Assembly (NCBI RefSeq): GCF_020966755.1
Contig: NZ_JAJKFT010000010.1
Location: forward strand, 1,054,001-1,118,000
Source: Blastopirellula sediminis
GTDB lineage: Bacteria > Planctomycetota > Planctomycetia > Pirellulales > Pirellulaceae
Reading direction: 5' to 3'
Length of the DNA: 64,000 nt
Part shown: positions 9,664 to 17,603 of the stretch, in pieces
How positions within the stretch are numbered: the first letter of the stretch is position 1
Layout of the letters: every line of letters begins with the position of its first letter
Program-made: the position numbers and the translations under genes
The notes under the pieces: generated by a model
What the model was told of the DNA's origin: nothing
What the model saw: only the letters and a program-made list of their open reading frames with translations
Database searches by the model: none

Positions 9664-10404
9664 ATGAGATTCGTACGCGTTGGATTCGTTCTACTCTTTG
9701 TCGCGATCTACGGGTCGCCGTCGGCAGCAAATCAGCCGAACAAGATTGAGAGGACGACCTACAGCTGTTGGAAGTACAAGTTCACCAGCATCTCCAATAA
9801 CCAATTCCAAGGAGAGTGCTTCTGGTCGGACGAGAAAGGAGGATACCAGGCCGGCAATCTCGACGGAAAATTCAGCAACATCTCGTATCACGAGAACAAC
9901 GACGGAACGGTCGACATGGAGGGAAAATGGTCGGCTAACAACGTATCCGGCACGTTCCAGTTCAAAGTTGCGAAAGACAAAGAGTCGTTCGACGGGACCT
10001 ATAAGGTCGATGGCTCCAGCGTCGCACGCCCTTGGTCGGGGGAACAAACGTACGGTTATTCCAAGTACTCGTTCGATCAAAACGGCAATCGCTACTACTG
10101 CAAATGCTTCTTCCGCAAACCGAACGGCGGCTACGACCATTGCTGGTGCATGTGGTATCCGGATCACAGCAATCGCTGCTATTGGTGTTTGCGTGATTTT
10201 TCGTACTGGGGCTGCTGCCGCAAAAATGGAACCTGGTGGAAACGCAACAACTCTTGGGTCACTTGGAACAACCCCAAGTGCACCGGTTGCGACTTTCGCT
10301 GCTGGTGCTTCCCGCCTCCGCCGTCAGACAATGACGACATTCCCGTATCGGACACCAACATTCCAGCGCCTCCTGAACCAAACGCTCCGATCTTGAATAG
10401 CTGA
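9664..10404 (+). CDS. Secreted Cys/Trp-rich protein of unknown function
   Basis: I chose the ATG at 9664 because GAAAGGGG lies just upstream and the first 22 residues then form a clean signal peptide ending SAA. The frame stays open upstream to 9505, but that part lacks such features. The mature protein is about 225 residues. Its first half is a beta-rich region with two KYxFxS / KYSFDQNGN-type segments (near residues 37 and 138). The second half is very rich in Cys and aromatic residues, with pairs such as CKC, CWC, CYWC and CC and many Trp and Tyr. The tail is Pro-rich and acidic. I do not recognise the family. The Cys pairs suggest disulfide bonding or metal binding outside the cytoplasm. 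The gene sits in an accessory patch bounded by copies of the dispersed repeat. Confidence 0.7.
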   Translation: MRFVRVGFVLLFVAIYGSPSAANQPNKIERTTYSCWKYKFTSISNNQFQGECFWSDEKGGYQAGNLDGKFSNISYHENNDGTVDMEGKWSANNVSGTFQFKVAKDKESFDGTYKVDGSSVARPWSGEQTYGYSKYSFDQNGNRYYCKCFFRKPNGGYDHCWCMWYPDHSNRCYWCLRDFSYWGCCRKNGTWWKRNNSWVTWNNPKCTGCDFRCWCFPPPPSDNDDIPVSDTNIPAPPEPNAPILNS

Positions 10405-10456
10405 GCCGCCAGCCGCGCTTCGTCCGGCGGCCGCTGTCGCTGGGCGAGGCGATTTT

Positions 10457-10476
10457 TAGCAAGCAAGGAAATGCGG
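10457..10476 (+). repeat. Dispersed repeat, partial copy
   Basis: Only the 3' part of the 30-base repeat (AGCAAGCAAGGAAATGCGG) is kept, sharing the AAGCAAGGAAATGCGG variant with the copy at 9206. It lies between the end of the secreted-protein gene and the end of the convergent hypothetical gene. The shared variant suggests these two copies have a common origin. Confidence 0.5.
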
Positions 10477-10501
10477 TTTCCAGCGAATCCCCGACGTCTG
10501 G

Positions 10502-11161
10502 CTAGCGATAGTAGTAGAACCAACTGCTTTGGAATTTCTTGTCAAAGTTTTCCTTGGAATCGAAGTTTATTCGATAGTCATCCAGAGATAGATAACCGAA
10601 CTCGTCATAAGGCTTCACTAGATAGTAGTATCGATGAGCGTATTCCTCTTCCAGTCCAACCACTTTGTATCGGGCGACTTGTTCTTCGGTATAGAAAAAA
10701 AAGGTCGCATGCCCGCTGAATCGATTTATGGTCCACAAGTCGGGATTGCCGATTCGGACAAGAAGGTTGGCGATGTCCGACTTGGTTAGGTGATTGTCGG
10801 CTTCTTCTCGCGCTATCGGCGCAAAGGCCGAGAAAATGACGAACAGCCGATCAACCTCAAACGTGCCGTCAGGCACGTCGGCTATCAACTTCAAGAACTT
10901 TGTCGCGATGGCATTCTGTTTTCGCGTATCGTACTGCAGAGGTCCCACGCAGAACCTCTCAACGTCGGCGTGATCCTCCAAGACGACTTCCAACCTTGGA
11001 ATTGCGGTAGGGCCTACGCGTTCGTAGACGACGTTAAGAACGCGACTATTCCATATCTTGCTGATCCATGCGGCCATCCGATCACAAGGATATGCGAGTT
11101 CAGAATTCCCCTGCAAAAGAAGTTTGGTCGCTTTGTACGCTTCGTCGGCGGGAGTGATCAT
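10502..11161 (-). CDS. Hypothetical protein, AT-rich accessory gene
   Basis: A 219-residue soluble protein without signal peptide or membrane segment; I do not recognise the family. It reads MITPADEAYK at the start and has a conserved-looking core (VLNVVYER, IPRLEVVLEDH, LFVIFSAF) and an aromatic-rich C-terminus ending WFYYYR. Base composition is visibly more AT-rich than the surrounding genes, which suggests recent acquisition. A start-less reading frame lies 41 bases upstream on the same strand, and dispersed repeats lie on both sides. Small soluble genes in such patches are often toxin, immunity or phage-defence accessories, but nothing in the sequence proves that here. Confidence 0.6.
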   Translation of the reverse strand: MITPADEAYKATKLLLQGNSELAYPCDRMAAWISKIWNSRVLNVVYERVGPTAIPRLEVVLEDHADVERFCVGPLQYDTRKQNAIATKFLKLIADVPDGTFEVDRLFVIFSAFAPIAREEADNHLTKSDIANLLVRIGNPDLWTINRFSGHATFFFYTEEQVARYKVVGLEEEYAHRYYYLVKPYDEFGYLSLDDYRINFDSKENFDKKFQSSWFYYYR

Positions 11162-11202
11162 GACGAGTCCTCATGAATCAAGGGAAGAACGTAACTCCAT
11201 CG

Positions 11203-11673
11203 CTATCGCCCAGTCACGATCTCGACGAGGACGCTCATCCAAAACGCGCTGGCTTGCCACGAAGGTTTACGCACGCACGGTTTTCCACGGTGATCCCGCG
11301 CGCCGATCCGCAAAATCGTCTTCGCGAAATGGGTTACGTCCAGGGCAAGTTCCAACTCCAGCTCAAACGGAGCGATCCCCAAACTGCCAATCCATGTTAC
11401 CCCGAGCAGATGGTAATGAGCTGCGCCAGCGGCGGCGAACTCAAGCTCGATAACTCCATCCGACCACCAACCGCCGAGTTCGTTGGGGCCATATGCAAGG
11501 CACTCGCAGAGGAACCACTCAACGAGCAGGGTGATTTCCTCGGTAATCGAACGTCCAGATTCTAGAGTTGTGACCGGACTTTTCGACCATTGGCGAAGCG
11601 CGGCGGCGAGACGCGATTCAATCTTGGAATAGGAATTGGGAGCGGAGTTGTTGCAGGCGAGATCCTTTGCGAT
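11203..11673 (-). pseudogene. Start-less coding remnant, possibly a degraded small protein gene
   Basis: On the minus strand a frame of 157 codons runs from just after a TGA (complement of 11674-11676) to a TAG at 11203-11205, with no ATG, GTG or TTG in a useful position. The translation looks protein-like, for example ITEEITLLVEWFLCECLAYG, then GGWWSDGVIELEF and LLGVTWIGSLGIAPFELELE. These contain plausible amphipathic helices and strands, and the codon choice looks natural. The last 40 or so residues look less natural and may follow a frameshift. I read it as a truncated or frameshifted relative of an accessory protein, perhaps once in a pair with the gene at 10502-11161. An ATT start is possible but unlikely. 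Confidence 0.4.
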
Positions 11674-11703
11674 TCAAGCTTGGACGCTAACTGGCGACCG
11701 CTT

Positions 11704-11730
11704 TTCCCTCGCTTGCGCTTCGGGCTACTA
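11704..11730 (-). repeat. Dispersed repeat, inverted copy
   Basis: Reads TTCCCTCGCTTGCGCTTCGG onward to GGGCTACTA on the plus strand, the reverse complement of the repeat at 9206 with a few changes. It lies between the start-less remnant and the small membrane gene, so this accessory patch has repeat copies at 9206, 10457 and 11704. Confidence 0.6.
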
Positions 11731-11747
11731 TTGTGATCCTACTGCCG

Positions 11748-11969
11748 TTAGAACCACCAGGTGACCGCCATCAGCACGACGAAGACGACCGCCATGAAGC
11801 CGATAATCCAGAGAGCGGTGTCCCACGCATGTTCCAGGATCGGCGCCCAGCGTTCGTGGCGCGTTGCGGCGTAGACCAGGCTGACCACCACGATCAACGG
11901 GATGGCGTACAACAAGCGAGCGGCCGGGATCGCAGCCAAGATCGGTAGGAATGTCAAAAACGAGAGCAT
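11748..11969 (-). CDS. Small two-helix membrane protein
   Basis: A 73-residue protein with two hydrophobic segments: LTFLPILAAIPAARLLYAI plus IVVVSLVYAA near the N-terminus, and WIIGFMAVVFVVLMAVTWW at the C-terminus. A short polar loop (TRHERWAPILEHAW) lies between them. It starts 13 bases downstream of the stop codon of the DUF6677-like gene on the same strand, so the two are probably co-transcribed. No catalytic motif is visible. The function is unknown; it may be an accessory membrane subunit of its neighbour. Confidence 0.65.
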   Translation of the reverse strand: MLSFLTFLPILAAIPAARLLYAIPLIVVVSLVYAATRHERWAPILEHAWDTALWIIGFMAVVFVVLMAVTWWF

Positions 11970-11982
11970 GGTCCGGAATCCC

Positions 11983-12606
11983 TTAGTTGTCTGCCGTAGC
12001 GGTCGCGTCGGTCTTTTCGTCGGTCTTTTCGTCGGCCGTATCGCCGTCCGCTGGAGGCGGGTTTTCCTTGCTCTCGCGCAGTCGCCGCTTTTTCTCTTTC
12101 TCAGGCACCACGAAGACCGGTCCGGCGTACGCGTCGAAGATCACCAGCACGTTCAGTAGGCCGGCGACCATCGTGTAGAGCGTTCCCATCTCGAATCGGA
12201 AGCCGTAATCGCGATGGAGTTGGCCCAGTTCGTGATCGTTGATCGGCGGCGCCATCAGCGGCACGCCGAAGATCTCGACCGGCGGCTTTCGCTCTTTGAC
12301 CAGGTAAGCCTGGTAAAGGGCCGGAGCGGCCGGCAAACCGACCCCGATCTGGCAGAGATACGGCAAGCGCTTTTCGCTCATGTCCCAGCGAGCGTAAACG
12401 ACTCGCCCACCTCCCATCGACAAGCCGACGAAGAAGGTGAACAAGATGCAGACCATGAACAGAATCCCTTTGCCCGTCCGCCCTTGGTACAGATGACCAG
12501 CCCCTGGCAAGAGCCACGCTAGCAGCAAGGCGAGCTCCGGATTCTTCAAATCGACTTGGACCGGTGCGAAGCGGTCTTCGCTGGAAGTCGACGGTTCGTC
12601 AGCCAT
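11983..12606 (-). CDS. DUF6677/TM2-like planctomycete membrane protein
   Basis: A 207-residue protein. Near residue 24 it has a TM2-like hairpin signature (PELALLLAWLLPGAGHLYQG, then GKGILFMVCILFTFFVGL). Such segments form two helices with a Gly/Pro/Asp turn. A further hydrophobic segment (MVAGLLNVLVIFDAYAGPVFVV) lies near residues 143-165. The cytoplasmic tail is strongly charged: KEKKRRLRESK, then acidic repeats of DEKT. I recall this arrangement as a conserved planctomycete family annotated DUF6677. Its role is unknown. It is followed closely by a two-helix membrane gene. Confidence 0.65.
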   Translation of the reverse strand: MADEPSTSSEDRFAPVQVDLKNPELALLLAWLLPGAGHLYQGRTGKGILFMVCILFTFFVGLSMGGGRVVYARWDMSEKRLPYLCQIGVGLPAAPALYQAYLVKERKPPVEIFGVPLMAPPINDHELGQLHRDYGFRFEMGTLYTMVAGLLNVLVIFDAYAGPVFVVPEKEKKRRLRESKENPPPADGDTADEKTDEKTDATATADN

Positions 12607-12770
12607 TTCGTATCCAATGGGGGGAAGACAACGGGGGACAATCCCACAATCTTAGCCAAATTGACGTCTGAAGATAGGGCAAACGCCCCCATCTGGGCTT
12701 CGCTGCGGGGATCCCAAAATTGTCCCTTTTCGCCGATTTCCCCAATATTCGCGGAATCGTGACCGATCGG

Positions 12771-12782
12771 TCCAATTTCTGG
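12771..12782. promoter_or_regulatory. Perfect 12-base palindrome between divergent genes
   Basis: GACCGATCGGTC lies in the 252-base gap between the minus-strand DUF6677-like gene and the plus-strand sigma factor gene, 77 bases before the sigma ATG. Its position fits an operator, but short perfect palindromes also occur by chance in GC-rich DNA. The rest of this gap shows no gene. Confidence 0.2.
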
Positions 12783-12858
12783 TTTGTTTTCCGGGGGCTA
12801 GACTCATTAAGAGATAGACGCGCCTTGTTCCGTTTCGCCGCCGTTTTCCTAAATCGTT

Positions 12859-13413
12859 ATGAGTCAACAACCAACGAACTCGAAGTCGCCTGCTGGTCCC
12901 CTCCAGCCGGACGAATTCGTCCGTTTGGTGATGGAAAACGAAGGGCGAATTTTCGCCTACGTCGCGTCAATCATGCCGGGCTCACCGGAAGTCGAGGATG
13001 TCGTGCAGGACGTCATCACGCTGATGTGGGAGAAAATCGACGACTTCGAGCGGGGGAGTCACTTCGGCGCTTGGGCGTGTCGGATCGCCTATTTCAAAGT
13101 GCTCGAGCTGCGCCGCTCGCAGGGGATTCGCCGCGCGCTCTTCCTTAGTGACGAGCTACGCGAATCGCTCGCGGCCGACGCCGTAGAAATCTGGGACGAC
13201 CTGCAACAACAGTCGACGGCGCTGGAGAAGTGCTTGGATCGCTTGGACGACGCCGATCGGCAGATGGTCTTGAAACGGTATGGGACGAAGGGGAGCTTGA
13301 AAGAGACCGCCGCGTTGATGGGGAAATCGGAAGTGACGGCGCGCAAGTGGATCCGGCGAGTTTTGGCGCGTCTCGAAAAATGCATCTCGCTGCGATTGGG
13401 GCTAGAGCTATGA
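12859..13413 (+). CDS. Small sigma-70 family (ECF-type) RNA polymerase sigma factor
   Basis: The protein is 184 residues, the usual ECF length. Region 2 spans about residues 18-80. It holds the helix PGSPEVEDVVQDVITLMWEK, in which the DVVQD-type motif contacts core polymerase, followed by FGAWACRIAYFKVLELRR for -10 recognition. Region 4 spans about residues 122-180 with an HTH: LKETAALMGKSEVTARKWIRR. The pattern matches the Rhodopirellula/Verrucomicrobium subfamily of sigma factors, which are numerous in planctomycetes. The stop codon overlaps the start of the next gene (ATGA), so the sigma factor and its FecR-like partner are translationally coupled. This implies an anti-sigma or signal-sensing partnership. 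Confidence 0.85.
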   Translation: MSQQPTNSKSPAGPLQPDEFVRLVMENEGRIFAYVASIMPGSPEVEDVVQDVITLMWEKIDDFERGSHFGAWACRIAYFKVLELRRSQGIRRALFLSDELRESLAADAVEIWDDLQQQSTALEKCLDRLDDADRQMVLKRYGTKGSLKETAALMGKSEVTARKWIRRVLARLEKCISLRLGLEL

Positions 13414-14843
13414 GCACGACCGACCCGCGAGTCCAACTGCTGCAACTGCTGACCGAACTCGACGCCGGCGATTTGTCGGACGATCAAACGGCGCAGCTGG
13501 AGCAACTGCTGCTGCAGCATCCCGACTTGCGCAAAACCTATCTGCGGCGAATCGCAACCCGCGCTCAGCTGTCGCTGATCGCGCGGCGTCGCGCCAAGCA
13601 GGTAAAGCTTCCCGAGCAGCAAGAGTGCCCGCTGCCGCCGCCGGATCGTTCGGAAAGATCGCGTCTGACCCCCTGGGCGATCGCCGCCAGTTTACTGCTC
13701 GCGGCGACGCTGATCGGGGTCTATTGGAATTCGCAGCGGAACCAAGCGGATACGACGCCGGTCGCCGCGGTAACGCGTCTGGCCGACAACTGGTGGGGCG
13801 CCAGCGAAATGAGCGCCGACCTAGGGAAACGGCTGATCGCCGGCGAAAGCCTTTGGCTGGAGTCAGGCCTCGTCGAAATCACACTCGAATCAGGCGCCGT
13901 AATCACGATGGACGGCGCTTGCCTGGTGCAGATCGCCGACGCCAACAGCATTGTTCTGTCGCGCGGCGTTATTCACGCGCTCGTTCCACCGAGTGCGCGT
14001 GGCTTTACGGTAAAGACCGAACAGGTCGACATCGTCGATATTGGCGCCAAGTTCACCGCCGCCGTCGACGAGCTGCAAGCGGTGGAAGTGCATGTGCACG
14101 AAGGGAAGGTCGAACTGCGACCCAATCGCGATGCGGCCGATCCACAGCCAGGCGAGGTGATCGCTGCGGGGATGTCGGTCCGGTTTGATCCGGATACCGG
14201 CGAAACGAAGCCGACCGAAGAGTTTAAACCGTATCAGCAGATTTCGCCTCCTGACGGCAAGCATATCGCCTATACCACCCGCGCCGGTACTCGCGGCAAT
14301 CATGTTTACGCCGGGAAAGTTGGACAGGACTTCATCGTGAACGAAACGATCGAAGTGACGCGGCTCGGCGTGTTCGACAGCAAGTCGGACGGTCTGCGTC
14401 ACCCTCTCTATTGCGAGATCTGGAGCCGAGACGATCGCGGCACTCCCAATGACACGCGGGGAGACTTTGGAATCGCCATGGCGGCGCGACTGGAGTTCAC
14501 GCCGGACGATCCAGGCGAACTGGTCGAATCGAATCGCTTCAAGCCGCTCGAAGCGCCGCTGACCCTTCCGCCAGGCTCTTACTCGATCGTCGCGTTTGGG
14601 TTCAGCGAAGAGGACCCGATGGGGAACGATCATCACGAGGTCGGCGTTCAGCGCAATCGCAAGACGCGCGACGACGCCGGCGGAGCAATCTCGTTTGTCG
14701 GCACCAGTCGGTACGACATCAACACCGAAGGACCGCACGCGTTTCCTGGTCACGTCGACAAACACTGGGCCGATCGTTACTCGGCCGGGACGTTTGAGTA
14801 TAGGTTGTTGGAACCGTTTTCGGCAAAGGGGCAGGGGGAGTAG
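13410..14843 (+). CDS. FecR-domain membrane protein, putative partner of the sigma factor
   Basis: The start is the ATG at 13410, overlapping the sigma-factor stop by 4 bases; the frame is open further upstream, but only inside the sigma gene. The product is 477 residues. Residues 1-70 form a cytoplasmic zone resembling anti-sigma N-termini (LLTELDAGDLSDDQTAQLEQ). A single membrane helix lies at about 88-106. A FecR-like beta domain follows (LIAGESLWLESGLVEITLESGA...GFTVKTEQVDIVDIGAKF...VHVHEGKVEL). The C-terminal 200 residues are unlike ordinary FecR proteins: they resemble a DUF4082-like extracellular beta domain (IEVTRLGVFDSKSDG...LPPGSYSIVAFGF). It probably senses an envelope ligand and controls the sigma factor. 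The ligand is unknown. Confidence 0.8.
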   Translation: MSTTDPRVQLLQLLTELDAGDLSDDQTAQLEQLLLQHPDLRKTYLRRIATRAQLSLIARRRAKQVKLPEQQECPLPPPDRSERSRLTPWAIAASLLLAATLIGVYWNSQRNQADTTPVAAVTRLADNWWGASEMSADLGKRLIAGESLWLESGLVEITLESGAVITMDGACLVQIADANSIVLSRGVIHALVPPSARGFTVKTEQVDIVDIGAKFTAAVDELQAVEVHVHEGKVELRPNRDAADPQPGEVIAAGMSVRFDPDTGETKPTEEFKPYQQISPPDGKHIAYTTRAGTRGNHVYAGKVGQDFIVNETIEVTRLGVFDSKSDGLRHPLYCEIWSRDDRGTPNDTRGDFGIAMAARLEFTPDDPGELVESNRFKPLEAPLTLPPGSYSIVAFGFSEEDPMGNDHHEVGVQRNRKTRDDAGGAISFVGTSRYDINTEGPHAFPGHVDKHWADRYSAGTFEYRLLEPFSAKGQGE

Positions 14844-14851
14844 GAACTCAT

Positions 14852-14901
14852 GGTGCCATGCTCTTGCGGCGTCTTCGCCGGATGAGCATGTCTTTGGCAC
14901 C
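14852..14901. terminator. Long hairpin between convergent genes, candidate bidirectional terminator
   Basis: Nested inverted arms are visible: GGTGCCA (14852-14858) with TGGCACC (14895-14901), CATGCTC (14857-14863) with GAGCATG (14884-14890), and GGCG (14868-14871) with CGCC (14876-14879). The element lies in the short gap between the convergent FecR-like and hemW genes. There is no good T-run, so it may be a REP-like element rather than an intrinsic terminator. Confidence 0.5.
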
Positions 14902-14915
14902 GTCGGAAGTCCGTC

Positions 14916-16076
14916 TTAGAGCAACTCCGGCCAGATTGAATCGCTGACCAACAAACCCGCGCGAGTTAGGCGAATCCGCTCCGGCGATCGCTCGATCAAG
15001 CCGTGGCTTTCCAAGTCGTTCAGCTGCTGACCAGCAAGCTGATCGACCTCAAATCCCGTCGCCGCAGCGAAGTCGGCCGGATCGATTCCTTCCAAGCGGC
15101 GCATCCCAAAGATCAGCCGCTCGCGGGCGATCTCTTCTGGCGTCAGTTCTTCCCACTCGGCGACCGGCGATTCGCCGGCGAGCATCTTTTGAATGTAGCG
15201 AGTCGTGCTGCGATGATTCGTTTCGCGGCGACCGCCGACGTAACGCGCGGCGCCCGGTCCGAAGGCGTAATAGCCGCCGCCGAGCCAGTAGTTTTCGTTG
15301 TGAGCGCAGCGACAATCAGGCCGCGCGAAGTTCGAAACTTCGTAATGTTCGAAGCCGGCCGCGGTCGCCATTTCGATCCCGGCCAGATACTGTTCGCGCT
15401 GCGTCACTTCGTCCACTTCTTCCAGGTCGTCATGCAACAGACGATTCCAGAAGGTGGTTCCCTTTTCAAAGGTGAGCCCGTAGGTAGAAAGATGATCGGC
15501 GCCCAAGTCGATCGCCTGACGAACGTCGTCGCGCCACATGTCGACCGTTTCGCCGGGGGCGGCGAAGATCAAGTCGATCGCGAGCCGCGCGAACGTGGCC
15601 CGCACGCGCTGCGCCGCGTCAATCGCGTCGGCGGCGCGATGATCCCGTTCGAGCAACTCCAGCTTCGCATCCCGAAACGACTGCACGCCGAGGCTGATCC
15701 GATTGACGCCGTAGTGGGAGAGCAAATCGAGCTTCTCATCGCTGAGGTCGGCAGGGTTCGCTTCGACGCTCCACTCGTAGCCTGGCGCAGGCGGGAAACG
15801 CTCGATCGTCAGCTTGAGCAGTTGTTCGAGCTGCGGCGTCGGCAGGTGGGTCGGCGTGCCGCCGCCGTAGAAGATCGTGTCGACCTCATGCGGCGCATCG
15901 AGGGTGCGCATTTCCCGCTCGATCGCTTGCAGATAGTCGTCGATCAGATCGTCGCGCCCGGCAACCAGCGTGAAGTTGCAATAGCCGCAGCGCCGCAAAC
16001 AAAACGGCACATGAACGTAAACGCTGCGCGGCGTTTGCGCTTCGGCCGGAGAGATCAGTTTGCGGGTTATAGCCAC
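14916..16076 (-). CDS. hemW: Radical SAM heme chaperone HemW (oxygen-independent coproporphyrinogen oxidase-like)
   Basis: The 386-residue protein has the radical SAM motif CLRRCGYC at residues 26-33 (Cys26, Cys30, Cys33), preceded by the HemW-type VYVHVPF. A GGGTPT motif near residue 71 and GVQSF near residue 128 follow, both standard in this family. The C-terminal HemW domain contains [20 protein letters not shown]. HemW binds heme and a 4Fe-4S cluster and delivers heme; it lacks the extra Cys set of true HemN enzymes. The start overlaps the end of the MBL hydrolase gene by 10 bases on the same strand, so the two are one transcription unit. Confidence 0.9.
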   Translation of the reverse strand: MAITRKLISPAEAQTPRSVYVHVPFCLRRCGYCNFTLVAGRDDLIDDYLQAIEREMRTLDAPHEVDTIFYGGGTPTHLPTPQLEQLLKLTIERFPPAPGYEWSVEANPADLSDEKLDLLSHYGVNRISLGVQSFRDAKLELLERDHRAADAIDAAQRVRATFARLAIDLIFAAPGETVDMWRDDVRQAIDLGADHLSTYGLTFEKGTTFWNRLLHDDLEEVDEVTQREQYLAGIEMATAAGFEHYEVSNFARPDCRCAHNENYWLGGGYYAFGPGAARYVGGRRETNHRSTTRYIQKMLAGESPVAEWEELTPEEIARERLIFGMRRLEGIDPADFAAATGFEVDQLAGQQLNDLESHGLIERSPERIRLTRAGLLVSDSIWPELL

Positions 16077-16906
16077 AGATGCAGTCGCCCGTCGAGCATG
16101 TCGTCGAGCTTCTCTTCCACATAGGTTTTGATCTGGCGATCGTTATACCGGACGCTGAAGTGCCCGGCGATGATCGCCTTGTTCTTGAACTGGTCGCGCC
16201 GCTGGACGATATCGTCCAGATGCGTATGTCCCATTTTATGAATCTTTTCGCGGCGGTGATCGGGCGCCAGGAAGGTCATCTCCAGGATCAACGTCTCCGC
16301 TTCATAAAAAGCAGGGCAAGCGTCGAGCGCTTCAGGGCGACTGTCTCCTAGGTAGGCGAGCTTCGGCACGCGGTATTCGTCGGTTACTTCGACGCCGGAG
16401 AGTCGGATGTCGCGGATCTTATCGCCCGGCAGATCCTGGTATTCCGGCTTCAGCTTCCGTCGCCGCTGCCAAATGATGTAGCCGACCGAGGTTACCGTAT
16501 GTTTGGTGGCGACCGGCGTGACGATCAGCTCGCGCGACAGTTCGATTTCGTCGCCGGGATTGACGCCGATCAGCTCGCACGGCATCCGGCCCCGATCGAG
16601 TCGCTGGAACGAATTGAGCATCTGCTGCACGCCGCTGATCGCCGATTCGGGCAGATAAATCGTCGGCGGGTCCATCTTCATCATTCGCCGCCGTGAGACG
16701 TAAACCGGCAAAGCCGCGACATGATCCAAGTGGGTGTGCGTCACGAAGGCGGTCGGCGTTCCCATGAAGTCCCACGGCTGCAGGCCGAGATCAAGCAGCA
16801 GCTTCATCTCCGGCACGCGCCAATAGGTTTGCACCGCCGCCCTCGAGAATCCCTCGATGGTCAGGTCGCCGGTGGTCAGTTTGCGGAAGGGAGCGTTCTC
16901 GAACAT
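16067..16906 (-). CDS. MBL-fold metallo-hydrolase, RNase Z-like
   Basis: The 279-residue protein has the metallo-beta-lactamase zinc motif HTHLDH at residues 57-62, then further metal-ligand candidates: His in VATKHT near residue 135, Asp in YLGDSRPE and His in AGHFSVRY. The overall pattern, including the late His before the C-terminus, resembles tRNase Z-type hydrolases and plant TRZ-like proteins. However, the flexible exosite arm of classic RNase Z is not obvious, so the substrate is uncertain. It has no signal peptide. The gene is directly upstream of hemW and overlaps it by 10 bases. Confidence 0.8.
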   Translation of the reverse strand: MFENAPFRKLTTGDLTIEGFSRAAVQTYWRVPEMKLLLDLGLQPWDFMGTPTAFVTHTHLDHVAALPVYVSRRRMMKMDPPTIYLPESAISGVQQMLNSFQRLDRGRMPCELIGVNPGDEIELSRELIVTPVATKHTVTSVGYIIWQRRRKLKPEYQDLPGDKIRDIRLSGVEVTDEYRVPKLAYLGDSRPEALDACPAFYEAETLILEMTFLAPDHRREKIHKMGHTHLDDIVQRRDQFKNKAIIAGHFSVRYNDRQIKTYVEEKLDDMLDGRLHLWL

Positions 16907-17020
16907 GCGCCAGCGCCGGGCTGCGGAAAGATGGAAAACTCTTCAGTTTAACGCCTTACGGCGACGATCAACAGAACCCACCACCCGGCGAAAGGTTCGC
17001 TAGGGGTGGGTGAAATCGAG

Positions 17021-17482
17021 TTATTCCGCCGGAACGATCGCCTGCTTCCCCTTTTGGGCCTCGGCGATTTTCTCGGCGACGTGCCCTAGCTCCAGCTCAC
17101 GCAGGAAGTCTTCCATGGTGGCGTAGATCTCGTCGCTGAGAAATTTGACCGCCCAGTTGTGCTTCAGCGGGCTGATCATCAGCACCACCTTGCCGGCGCG
17201 GTACGCTTCCCAAATCTCAATCGCGGTCCCCATCGACGCCTCGGGGATGTAGGCGATCACCACGTCGACTTCTCCGCACATCGCGTTGTGCCGCAAGAAG
17301 ACGGAGCGCCCCATCTCTTCGGTGTAGTCAAGCGAACCGCTGTGGTCGGCCCAGGGATCGTAGATGTCGGCGCTGGGGAAGTGACGCGGCAAGATCTCTT
17401 TCAGCACAGAGCGGTAGTCCTGGCGATGGACCAGACTGCCGACGTGCGAACCTTGCATAATACCCGCGAGAAAAAATCGCAT
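17021..17482 (-). CDS. Nucleoside 2-deoxyribosyltransferase-like protein
   Basis: I place the start at the ATG at 17482, giving a 153-residue protein beginning MRFFLAGIMQGS. A longer frame to 17707 would run into the divergent peptidase gene. The N-terminal strand followed by a small-residue loop, the internal DPWADHSGSLDY segment and the EVDVVIAYIPEASMGTAIEIWEAY segment match the deoxyribosyltransferase/YtoQ-like fold. In that fold such an acidic GTAIE helix carries the catalytic Glu. The exact substrate is not predictable. Downstream (16977-17010), a weak CCCACC/GGTGGG hairpin may end the transcript. Confidence 0.65.
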   Translation of the reverse strand: MRFFLAGIMQGSHVGSLVHRQDYRSVLKEILPRHFPSADIYDPWADHSGSLDYTEEMGRSVFLRHNAMCGEVDVVIAYIPEASMGTAIEIWEAYRAGKVVLMISPLKHNWAVKFLSDEIYATMEDFLRELELGHVAEKIAEAQKGKQAIVPAE

Positions 17483-17603
17483 CGCGCTTCCCAGAATCGA
17501 AATCATCGACCAGCGACCAGGCCGCCCCGATCTCTCTCTTCTTAAAGTACAATACCGGGCGGAATCTTGTCGACCGCCGCATCCTTGAATCGGAACCCAC
17601 CTT

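Noticed and set aside
14852-14901. Hairpin between FecR-like and hemW genes as a riboswitch
   Set aside because: It follows the stop codons of convergent genes, so a termination or repeat role fits better; no conserved riboswitch core is seen.
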